Shown here piece after piece: positions 34,158 through 41,558 of a stretch of DNA of 64,000 nucleotides; positions within the stretch are counted from its first letter, which is position 1; every line of letters begins with the position of its first letter. A program made the position numbers and the translations under genes. This DNA is from Bog-473 sp963779735. GTDB lineage: Bacteria > Actinomycetota > Acidimicrobiia > Acidimicrobiales > RAAP-2. The notes beneath the pieces are model-generated. The model ran no database searches, was not told the DNA's origin, and saw only the letters and a list, made by a program, of their open reading frames with translations. The DNA is taken from assembly GCA_963779735.1 (NCBI GenBank), contig CAVZZJ010000011.1:1-64000 (forward strand), in the 5' to 3' direction.

Positions 34158-35173
34158 GCCTTCGCCCCTTCCAACTCGCTCTGGTCGGAACCCGTAGCAC
34201 TCACATCTCCGGCGAGATCTCCCTCGTCCTCCTCAAGATGTCCGCCCGTGAGGGAGAAGAACACGTCATCGAGCGAGGGCTGGCGCACCTCAATGTTGTC
34301 CACCAGCACTCCGGCCTGATCGAGGGTACGCACCACCGCAGTGGCCAATCCCGGCGTGTTGTCGACCGCGGCACTGAGACGTCGGCCGTCTTCACTGACG
34401 GAGATCCGGCCCTGGACCAGGGTTGCCAGCGCCGGCACCGCCCCCAGGTGCGCGACGGCCAACGTCACAGCCAAGTGGGCGCTCCGGCTCGCTTCCTTCA
34501 ACTCCAAGGGCGTACCCTCCGCGATCACCTTTCCGTGGTCAACGACGACGATTCGATCAGCAAGGGCGTCAGCCTCGTCGAGGTACTGCGTGGTCAAGAG
34601 CACCGTCACGCCCTGAGCGAGCAGTTCCCGGATGGCCTCCCACACCCGTTGGCGGCTTGTCGGGTCCAGGCCGGTGGTGGGCTCGTCGAGGAACAGCACG
34701 GGGGGCCGCGTCATCAGGCTTGCGGCCAGGTCCAGTCGCCGGCGCATGCCACCCGAATAGCCCTTCAGGACCCGGTCCGCGGCGTCGGTCAACTCGAACT
34801 GCGCCAACAGCTCAGTGGCTCGCGCCCGGGACTGGGCGCGACCCATGTCGCTCAACTCCCCGACCAGGACCAAGTTCTGGCGTCCCGTCAGGAGGCCATC
34901 CAGCGTGGCGTCCTGGGCGGCCACGCCGATATGGCGTCGCACTTCGGCGGGGTGAGCCACGACGTCGATCCCGGCCACCACTGCGCGTCCCGAGTCGGGT
35001 CGGGCCAGGGTGGTCAGTATCCGCACGGCGGTGGTCTTGCCGGCGCCGTTTGGTCCGAGCAGGCCCAGGATCGACCCCGCCGGCACGGAGAGGTCCACGC
35101 CGGCGAGAGCCTCGGTGTCGCCGTAGCGCTTTGTCAGCCCCTCGGCCTCGATCATCAGCGGAGTCGTCGCCAT
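34154..35173 (-). CDS. ABC transporter ATP-binding protein, DrrA-like
   Basis: 339 residues. Walker A is GPNGAGKTT, signature YSGGMRRRLDLA, Walker B VLFLDEPTTGLD, and the C-terminal DrrA extension ends with RQPSLDDVFFSLTGG. It energises the DrrB-like permease encoded next. A promoter-like TTGACG-N17-TACCCT lies upstream on the same strand, with a TetR gene divergent from it. This is the typical layout of a substrate-induced efflux pump. Confidence 0.92.
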   Translation of the reverse strand: MATTPLMIEAEGLTKRYGDTEALAGVDLSVPAGSILGLLGPNGAGKTTAVRILTTLARPDSGRAVVAGIDVVAHPAEVRRHIGVAAQDATLDGLLTGRQNLVLVGELSDMGRAQSRARATELLAQFELTDAADRVLKGYSGGMRRRLDLAASLMTRPPVLFLDEPTTGLDPTSRQRVWEAIRELLAQGVTVLLTTQYLDEADALADRIVVVDHGKVIAEGTPLELKEASRSAHLAVTLAVAHLGAVPALATLVQGRISVSEDGRRLSAAVDNTPGLATAVVRTLDQAGVLVDNIEVRQPSLDDVFFSLTGGHLEEDEGDLAGDVSATGSDQSELEGAKA

Positions 35174-35217
35174 CCCTCGCGTCCTTACCGGTCGGTTAGT
35201 ATAGTGAGTACCATCAT

Positions 35218-35246
35218 AGGGTAGGGTAGAGCTTACCTGCCGTCAA
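35218..35246 (-). promoter_or_regulatory. drrAB promoter with inverted repeat in the spacer
   Basis: On the minus strand TTGACG (35246-35241) and TACCCT (35223-35218) are 17 bases apart. GGTA (35225-35228) and TACC (35234-35237) form an inverted repeat within the spacer, a candidate site for the divergent TetR. Confidence 0.45.
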
Positions 35247-35276
35247 GTAAAATAAATCCCAGTAGAATGGCCATCA

Positions 35277-35876
35277 GTGACAGACGCCGCAGTGCACGCC
35301 GAACCGGATCAGGTTGAGCCCGAGGTAGCTTCGACCAGGGAGCGCATCCTCAATGTCGCCCTTGACCTCTTCACAAAGAAGGGCTTCGACGCCACCTCGC
35401 TTCGGGAGATCGCCGAGACACTCGGTGTCACCAAGGCGGCGCTCTACTACCACTTCGCCTCCAAGGACGACATCCTGATGGCGCTCCACATGCGACTCCA
35501 CGAGTTCGGCAAGGGTGCCCTCAGCCAGATGACCGAGGAGCCGATCACACTCGAGCTGTGGGGTGAGCTGCTCGACCAGATAGTCGACCAGATGCTGGCT
35601 CAGCGCAAGATCTTTCTCATGCACGAGCGGAACCAGGCCGCCCTGGAGAAACTGCACAGCAAGGACCACGACGCCGAACACGACGACATCCAGAACAGGT
35701 TCCGCCGTATCCTCGCCGACCCCCGACTCCCGCTGCGTGACCGGGTCCGGATGGCGTGCTCGTTCGGTGCGGTCTTTGCCGGCCTCTTCCTCTCCGGCGA
35801 CGCCTTCGTCGCCACCCCGAATCAAGAGTTGGGGGACCTGCTCCGTGACGCCGTGCACGACGTTCTCGCCGGATGA
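35277..35876 (+). CDS. TetR family transcriptional regulator
   Basis: 199 residues from a GTG start. The HTH is at about residues 20-65: RERILNVALDLFTKKGFDAT, then LREIAETLGVTKAALYYHFASKDDIL. The C-terminal helical domain is of the type found in regulators of DrrAB-like pumps. It is divergent from drrAB with about 100 bases between them, so local repression of the pump and itself is likely. Ligand unknown. Confidence 0.9.
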   Translation: MTDAAVHAEPDQVEPEVASTRERILNVALDLFTKKGFDATSLREIAETLGVTKAALYYHFASKDDILMALHMRLHEFGKGALSQMTEEPITLELWGELLDQIVDQMLAQRKIFLMHERNQAALEKLHSKDHDAEHDDIQNRFRRILADPRLPLRDRVRMACSFGAVFAGLFLSGDAFVATPNQELGDLLRDAVHDVLAG

Positions 35877-36003
35877 TGCCTCCGCCCGGAGCGTGAGCGG
35901 CGGGGGCCGATCAGCTCCTCTTGGGCGTGGAGCGCTCCCGAGAACCCAGAGTCCTTTGCTCTCCTGATCCCGGCTCGGGTGAAGGTCGGACGCTTCCGGG
36001 TGG

Positions 36004-37656
36004 TCAGTCGCGGCGTCCGGGCTTGACCAGTCGGCCGGCGCGGGCAGCGAAGTCGTGCACGCCGTCTATCTGCGTGGGGGTGCCGTTGACGAGGATGTGG
36101 CGGATGCCGGTGGGTTGGTCAGCGGTGAGGCGCTCGGCGCCGGCCGGAAAGTCGGCGACTCGCCGGGTGGGCCCCGGAGACACCGTCCCGGGATCGAAGA
36201 CCACCACATCGGCCCAGGCACCGGGCACCAGCCGGCCGCGGTCGGTCATGGCGAAGATGTCGGCTTGTTGGCTGGTCAGACGGCGGATGGCCTCTTCGAT
36301 CGGCATGATCCCGCGATCGCGTACCCAGTTACCCAAGAAGTCGGTCGCTTGGGGTGCGTCACAGAGCTGGCCGACGTGGGCGCCGGCATCGGAGAGACCC
36401 AAGGTGACGTGCTCTTGGATCAGCAGTTTGGCCACCTCGTCGGTGTCGTCGTTGGCCAAGAAGTTGGCGATACGAAGCTCGGGCTCTTCGGACGCGAAGT
36501 CGAGGAGGGCATCGAGAGGGCCGACACCTTGTTCGGCGGCGATGTCGAGCAAGCGGCGCCCGACGATCTCGGGGTGGTGGACGGACTCGGCGAACACGTA
36601 GGTGTCCCACCGAGGCTGCATGCGTGTGCTCTCGGCCCAGGCATCGAGCACCTTTTGGCGCCACGCCGGATCGGCGTAGGCCTGAACCCGGGCCGCCACC
36701 GGCGCACCGATCAGCTCGGCGAAGATCGGGTTGACGTTGAGCGTGAACGGCTCGGTCATCTTCATGGTGAAGCACAAAGGACGGGGGGAGACTTGGGGCC
36801 AGACCTCTGCCCCTCGACCCCAGCCCGACCGATTCACCTCGAGCAGGCGATGGTGGGATCCGGTAGGGAACGTGAGGAGGGCTCCGTAGGTGAACGGGAC
36901 CCCGGTGGCGAGTTGAAGGTCGTAGAGGTCGTCGATGGCGACGTCGCCTGGTGCGAAGCCGGCCGCACCCCGGCCGACCGAGCCCAAGGTAGCGAGCAGG
37001 GCCTCGAGCTCTTGCCGTTCGGCGAACCGGCTCGGGATCTTCTTCCCGTCGGCCCCGAAGTGGGTGGGGGAGGAGCTGGTGGCGAAGCCGGCGGCGCCGG
37101 CCTCCAGCCCCTCCTTGAGGACGGCCTGCATGCGGTCGATCTCGTAGGGACTGGCAGCCCGCTCGTAGGCGTCGTCGCCCATGACGAACAGGCGGAGCGC
37201 GGTGTGGCCCAGGTAGGCGGCGAAGTTCAGGCCGAGGCCGTGCCGCTCGACCGAGGCGAGGTACTCGGGGAAGGTGGAGAAGTCCCAGGGGATGCCGGCC
37301 TCTAGGGCTGAGACATCCATGTCTTCCACGTTCTCGAGGGTGTGGGCGATCAGGCTACGGTGCTCGGTACGGGTGGGTGCGATGGAGAAGCCGCAGTTGC
37401 CCGCCACCACTGTGGTGACTCCGTGGAAGCACGAAGGGGTGAGACTCGGGTCCCAGAACACCTGGGCGTCGTAGTGGGTGTGGATGTCGATGAACCCCGG
37501 TGCCACAACGTGACCGCCGGCGTCGAGCACTCGCTCCCCGTCCAACCCCTTGCCGACGGCGGAGATACGACCGCCGTCGATGCTCACGTCGGCTCGGTGG
37601 CCGGGCCTACCCGTTCCGTCTACGACCGTCCCGCCTCGGATGACCAGTTCGCTCAT
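36004..37656 (-). CDS. N-acyl-D-amino-acid deacylase/amidohydrolase family protein
   Basis: 550 residues from the ATG at 37656, which has GAGGGGG upstream. The N-terminal beta-sandwich segment (VIRGGTVVDGTGRPG) is followed by the metal site GFIDIHTHYDAQ, GVTTVVAGNCGFS and, near the end, LGLSDAGAHVGQLCDA, the pattern of D-aminoacylases and related amidohydrolases. Members hydrolyse N-acyl-D-amino acids or cyclic amides. In actinobacterial catabolic regions close relatives are common but untested. It stands alone. Confidence 0.85.
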   Translation of the reverse strand: MSELVIRGGTVVDGTGRPGHRADVSIDGGRISAVGKGLDGERVLDAGGHVVAPGFIDIHTHYDAQVFWDPSLTPSCFHGVTTVVAGNCGFSIAPTRTEHRSLIAHTLENVEDMDVSALEAGIPWDFSTFPEYLASVERHGLGLNFAAYLGHTALRLFVMGDDAYERAASPYEIDRMQAVLKEGLEAGAAGFATSSSPTHFGADGKKIPSRFAERQELEALLATLGSVGRGAAGFAPGDVAIDDLYDLQLATGVPFTYGALLTFPTGSHHRLLEVNRSGWGRGAEVWPQVSPRPLCFTMKMTEPFTLNVNPIFAELIGAPVAARVQAYADPAWRQKVLDAWAESTRMQPRWDTYVFAESVHHPEIVGRRLLDIAAEQGVGPLDALLDFASEEPELRIANFLANDDTDEVAKLLIQEHVTLGLSDAGAHVGQLCDAPQATDFLGNWVRDRGIMPIEEAIRRLTSQQADIFAMTDRGRLVPGAWADVVVFDPGTVSPGPTRRVADFPAGAERLTADQPTGIRHILVNGTPTQIDGVHDFAARAGRLVKPGRRD

Positions 37657-37830
37657 GGGACCCCCTCGACCTTGCTCCTTCACTTCTCCTCGACAGATTA
37701 CGCCTAATTCTGATTCCCTACCCGCCGCGTGCCAGGCGTCTGCGACATTCGCACGATCGACGAGTTGCGGCACGTTCCGCGCACCGGGTGAGACGCGTGA
37801 GCTTGGCGACCGACCTGACCTGCGATGACG

Positions 37831-38247
37831 TTAGAAGTTGAGGGCGAACCAGACCGCCCTGCAGTCGCTGCGAGATTCGATGCCCCATGAAGAGGTCACG
37901 GTGTTCAAGAGGGTCAAGGCCCACCCGCAAGTTCTCAACGGTTCGACGAGTCGACGAAGTGAGTCGGTAGCTCTCACCTCGACGTACACGTGACCCTCCC
38001 GCGCGTCGATGAAGAGTTGCGGCTCGGCGTCGGTGTCGATCATGGCATCTGCAACCAACTCCGAGGTGAGCAATGTCGCGCGTTCCACGGCCTCGCCATT
38101 CGCACCGCAAAGCGTCGATCGCACGATTTTGGCAGCATAGGCGGGGTGTTCGGCACGGATGGTGAACCTGCTACCCACAACGGGCACCCCTCTCTGATCG
38201 ACCCGCTTGCTTCGTTGTGGGCGAAGGGGCGGGCGACGACGGGGCAT
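37831..38247 (-). CDS. HATPase_c_2-type ATP-binding protein (anti-sigma-factor-kinase-like)
   Basis: About 138 residues from the ATG at 38247; the frame is open to 38385 and the start is uncertain. The core (ERATLLTSELVADAMI, a VYVEVRATD strand and CGWALTLLNTVTSSWGIE, then AVWFALNF) is the RsbW/SpoIIAB-like GHKL fold common in actinobacteria. The usual N-box asparagine (SELVxNA) is Asp here and the D-box DxG glycine is not seen, so ATP binding or kinase activity may be lost. No sigma factor or antagonist gene is next to it. Confidence 0.65.
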   Translation of the reverse strand: MPRRRPPLRPQRSKRVDQRGVPVVGSRFTIRAEHPAYAAKIVRSTLCGANGEAVERATLLTSELVADAMIDTDAEPQLFIDAREGHVYVEVRATDSLRRLVEPLRTCGWALTLLNTVTSSWGIESRSDCRAVWFALNF

Positions 38248-38530
38248 TGGGGGAACCCCGCCGTCGCCCGGGCACGCAGGAGCGGTACACCGGCGTGCAC
38301 CAGTTGACGCGGCCTCCGGTCGAGTGGGAGGTGCTTCTCGACCGGAATCGGTAAACGCCCACGCGTCAACGCCATTGACGTTCACCGTACGCGGGCGAGA
38401 TGAACGAGCCGCGAATCAGTTGCGACCAGGACGCGTAGAGGAGATGAAATCTTTCGGCGACGGGCAGTCAGGTACGACGAATGTCATCTTTACGTCCTCC
38501 TCGGTCACAGCGGATGACCCCAAGGAGGTT

Positions 38531-38935
38531 TCACAGGTAGGTATTCATGGCCGATAGAGACGGGTCGGCACTACCGGTCGCGAAGATGTCCACCATCGTG
38601 CAGCCTTCGGGCCCTGCGACCAGCGGCCCATATGTGGTGCCGGCATTGACCACGCGCATGCTGCCAACGGTGTGGTTTCGCCGGGTTATCTCTATCGAAC
38701 CTTCGACCACGACCGAGCAGTAGTCGGCGTGGTGGTAGTGGGGACCGACCACCGCCCCGGGTTCGTACTTGGCAATCACGATCGTCGTCCCGGCCCCCCG
38801 CTCGTCAATGCTGAGCCGAACCGTCGCGTGCGACAGTTTCTTCTCTGCGTCGTACACCCACTCACCGGGCTCGCGCCAGGTGAAGGACCGCTGGCCCTTC
38901 TTCCCCCGGTGCGCCGACTCAGACCGCGTCTTCAT
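38531..38935 (-). CDS. Cupin domain protein
   Basis: 134 residues. Cupin motif 1 is visible as GPHYHHADYCSVVVEG, with two or three His that would bind a metal, followed by a weaker motif 2 near MRVVNAGTTYGPLVAG. GGAGGG lies a good distance before the ATG at 38935. Single-domain cupins of this size act as small metalloenzymes or sensors. Neighbours give no clear hint; it stands between the HATPase-like gene and a HAD phosphatase gene. Confidence 0.75.
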   Translation of the reverse strand: MKTRSESAHRGKKGQRSFTWREPGEWVYDAEKKLSHATVRLSIDERGAGTTIVIAKYEPGAVVGPHYHHADYCSVVVEGSIEITRRNHTVGSMRVVNAGTTYGPLVAGPEGCTMVDIFATGSADPSLSAMNTYL

Positions 38936-39094
38936 ACTCGCGACCCTCCATTACGACCTCCTCCTCAGCACTCTTGGTCTCCGTTCCCGGTCAACGGTGG
39001 CACGTCGGCGAGACGCTCGTTGACGCTAACAACCATGATCATGAATGGCAAGGCGTAGGTGCCACCAGATTCAGACGAAGGGGCGCTCCCGTGG

Positions 39095-39850
39095 TCAGTC
39101 CGGGGGTCCAGCCCAGTCGGAGTGCGGATCGGAGGCCGGGAACGACTGGATCTCCTCCTCGTCAAGGCGGCTATCGAACCGGCCGCGGCGGTCGAGGCCG
39201 GCGAGACGGTCGATCACGTCCACGGTGAGGTCGGTGAGGTTCTCGACGGTGACGTCGGCTTGACGGAGCGCGTCTAAAGGCGGCGGGTAATGCGGGTTGG
39301 GGATGGCCACCGTGCGCAGACCGGCGGCGACGGCGGCGCGGATTCCGTTGGTGGAGTCCTCCACTGCCACGCATGACCGGGGGGGACGGTGAAGCCGGTG
39401 TGCCGCTTCGAGGTAGACATCCGGCTCTGGTTTGCCATGAGCCACCTCTTCTGACGACACGGTGGTCTGAAACATATGACGTAGGCCGGAGAGGTCGAGC
39501 ACCTTGTCGATGACAGGCCGGTTGGCCGAGGATGCCAAGGCCAGCGGCCACCGCGACCCGATCCGCCGCACTGCTTCTGCCGCTCCGGGGAGAAGCGGCA
39601 GGTGCTGCTCGTAGTGGTCGAGGAGTTTCTGCACCACCAGGTCGGCGATCTCCTCCTGGCTGAGAGTCACTCCCAGGCTGTCTCGCATGTAGCCGGACCA
39701 TTCCGGGGAGCTCATGCCCTGCATGGCGGTGGTGGCCTGCTCCTGCCAGCGTCCAGCGTGCTCGGCGGCCACCTCTCTCCGGGCTTGGTCCCATAGCTGT
39801 TCGGAGTCGACGAGGACCCCGTCGAGGTCGAACACCACTGCCTCAATCAT
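39095..39850 (-). CDS. HAD family hydrolase (beta-phosphoglucomutase-like)
   Basis: 251 residues from the ATG at 39850; a far longer open frame upstream is not real because it overlaps the SDR gene. Motif I is VVFDLDGVLVDSE with the two aspartates at about 8 and 10. A helical cap follows, then LALASSANRP (motif II), GKPEPDVYLEA (motif III lysine) and AVEDSTNGIRAA (motif IV). This is the subfamily of sugar-phosphate phosphatases and phosphomutases. The substrate is not predictable. Confidence 0.9.
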   Translation of the reverse strand: MIEAVVFDLDGVLVDSEQLWDQARREVAAEHAGRWQEQATTAMQGMSSPEWSGYMRDSLGVTLSQEEIADLVVQKLLDHYEQHLPLLPGAAEAVRRIGSRWPLALASSANRPVIDKVLDLSGLRHMFQTTVSSEEVAHGKPEPDVYLEAAHRLHRPPRSCVAVEDSTNGIRAAVAAGLRTVAIPNPHYPPPLDALRQADVTVENLTDLTVDVIDRLAGLDRRGRFDSRLDEEEIQSFPASDPHSDWAGPPD

Positions 39851-39897
39851 GGTTCCCAGTTTCGCAGCCCTCCCGACACGGGAGACACGGCAGCCGT

Positions 39898-40806
39898 TCA
39901 GGCCGACGGGGAGGTACGGGGAGCCAGCGGCCACGACACGGCGGTCAGCTGCTCTGACCGCTCCCACAGGCTGCGGGCCGTCGTGGCGTCGAGGGCCTGT
40001 GGGGCCGGTACGTCGAGGGCGGGGTGACCCCGCATGTGCCGGAACCCGTCCGGTCCGATGTAGGTGCCGCCTGGAATGTCCGCCGTGGCGGCAAAGAGGG
40101 TCGGTAGCGCCCCCATGGCGTCGCTCTGGGCGATGAGCCGGTTGCCGATGGCGGCGGCGAGGTTGGAGATCCGATTGCCGGTGCGCCCCTGGAGGTTGGT
40201 GGCAGCGTATCCGGGGTGGGCGGCGACGGCCCGGACCGCCGAGCCGGCCTCGGAGAGGCGCCGCTCGAGCTCGAGGACGAACAACAAGTTGGCCAGCTTG
40301 GACTGCGAGTAGGCCGCCCAAGGCTTGTAGGAGCGGCGTTCCCAGTTGAGGTCGTCGACATCCATCTTCCCGTTGCGGTGCAGATCGGACGAAACGACGA
40401 CGATCCGGTCGGTGACCTGGGGCAGCAGCAGGTTCGTCAGGGCGAAGTGCCCCAGATGATTGGTCCCGATCTGCAGCTCGAACCCGTCGACGGTGCGCTG
40501 CAAGGGGGTCGCCATGATCCCGGCATTGTCCACGAGGATGTCCACCGGCCCCTCTGTGACGTCGGCGAAGGACCGGATCGATCCCAGGTCGGCGAGGTCG
40601 AGCAGTCGGACGGTCACGTCGCCGGTCATGGCGGCGGCGGCGGCTTCGCCTTTGGTCGTGTCGCGCACGCCGAGGGTGACCGCAGCGCCGGCACGGGCCA
40701 GTTCGAGCGCAGCCACGCGACCGATGCCACTGTTGGCCCCGGTGACGATGGCGGTACGCCCCCGTAAATCGGGCAGGTCGGCGGCGGTCCAGCCAGGGGG
40801 GCTCAT
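39898..40806 (-). CDS. SDR family oxidoreductase (retinol-dehydrogenase-like)
   Basis: 302 residues from the ATG at 40806. The NAD(P) loop is TGANSGIG, then NNAG-type VDNAGIM, a VVVSSDLH serine strand and Y-S-Q-S-K as the YxxxK pair. The segment DLNWERRSYKPWAAYSQSK is typical of the retinol dehydrogenase/WW-oxidoreductase-like SDRs. The predicted transcript from TTGACA-N17-TACATT would begin at or next to the ATG, so it may be leaderless. It is divergent from a TetR gene with only 76 bases between. Confidence 0.9.
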   Translation of the reverse strand: MSPPGWTAADLPDLRGRTAIVTGANSGIGRVAALELARAGAAVTLGVRDTTKGEAAAAAMTGDVTVRLLDLADLGSIRSFADVTEGPVDILVDNAGIMATPLQRTVDGFELQIGTNHLGHFALTNLLLPQVTDRIVVVSSDLHRNGKMDVDDLNWERRSYKPWAAYSQSKLANLLFVLELERRLSEAGSAVRAVAAHPGYAATNLQGRTGNRISNLAAAIGNRLIAQSDAMGALPTLFAATADIPGGTYIGPDGFRHMRGHPALDVPAPQALDATTARSLWERSEQLTAVSWPLAPRTSPSA

Positions 40807-40812
40807 GGCACC

Positions 40813-40853
40813 AAATGTAGGCGATGACAACAATGATGTCAATGCCTACATTT
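40813..40853. promoter_or_regulatory. Symmetric bidirectional promoter/operator
   Basis: AAATGTAGGC (40813-40822) and GCCTACATTT (40844-40853) are perfect inverted arms, and the full 20-base half sites match at 17 positions. Minus strand: TTGACA (40842-40837), 17 bases, TACATT (40819-40814). Plus strand: ATGACA (40824-40829), 17 bases, TACATT (40847-40852). The two promoters overlap and face away from each other within the palindrome. Confidence 0.7.
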
Positions 40854-40882
40854 ACATCGGACCCAGCGGTACCCTGTGCGGG

Positions 40883-41468
40883 ATGCAGCCCTACCACCAC
40901 GGCAATCTGCGCTCGGTCCTCTTGGAGCGGGCCGAGGAGACGCTGCGGACCAGGGGCATCGATGCCCTCTCGCTTCGGGAGCTGGCCCGGGCCGCCGGCG
41001 TCAGCCACGGCGCCCCCCGCCGGCATTTCGCCGACCGTCAGGCCCTCCTCGACGCACTGGCAGTGCGGGGCTATGAGCGACTGGGCGCTGAGCTGCGCGC
41101 CGCGCTCGGTGGCGCACGACCTTCGCTCGACGCCCGTGTCACCGCGCTGGCGCGCGCCTACGCCGCCTTCGTCACCGGTTCGGGTGAGCTGCTGGCGCTC
41201 ATGTTCGCTGGCAAGCACGCCGACCCCGACGGCTCGGTCCATCGGGCCAGTGAGTGGGCCCTCGAACCCTGGCGGGATGCGTTCCGCGAGGCGGGTGCGA
41301 CCGACGACATGGTGGGGGCCGTCGAGGTGCTCGGGATGGCCGTCTTCGAGCGCGGTGCACGGCCTGGCCGTGCTGGTCAACGCCGGCGTGGCGCCCGCGG
41401 GAGGTCTCGATGCGGCCGTGGCCGACATGACGGGACGAATCCTCCGCGGGTCGCGGGCCACCGTATAG
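40883..41468 (+). pseudogene. TetR family regulator with an apparent +1 frameshift
   Basis: From the ATG at 40883 the HTH (LLERAEETLRTRGIDALSLR, then ELARAAGVSHGAPRRHFADR) and most of the ligand domain are intact to GMAVF at 41347. The family's expected continuation (SAVHGLAVLVNAGV to SRATV) is in the next frame and ends at 41468. Skipping one base at about 41348 restores a normal protein of about 194 residues; without it the frame runs on to 41728. It is divergent from the SDR gene on a palindromic promoter, so it probably represses both. Confidence 0.7.
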
Positions 41469-41558
41469 TCCACGCCCGGTTCCCCTCATCGTGCTCACGC
41501 GGTCCTGGCCTGATCTGTACGATCCCAGGAGCACTGCGGGTGGGGAGGATGGACATCG

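Noticed and set aside
39851..41473. Minus-strand open frame extending the HAD phosphatase to 792 residues
   Set aside because: It lies over the SDR and TetR genes in another frame and reads as low-complexity Arg/Gly/Pro-rich sequence; the HAD family starts at 39850.
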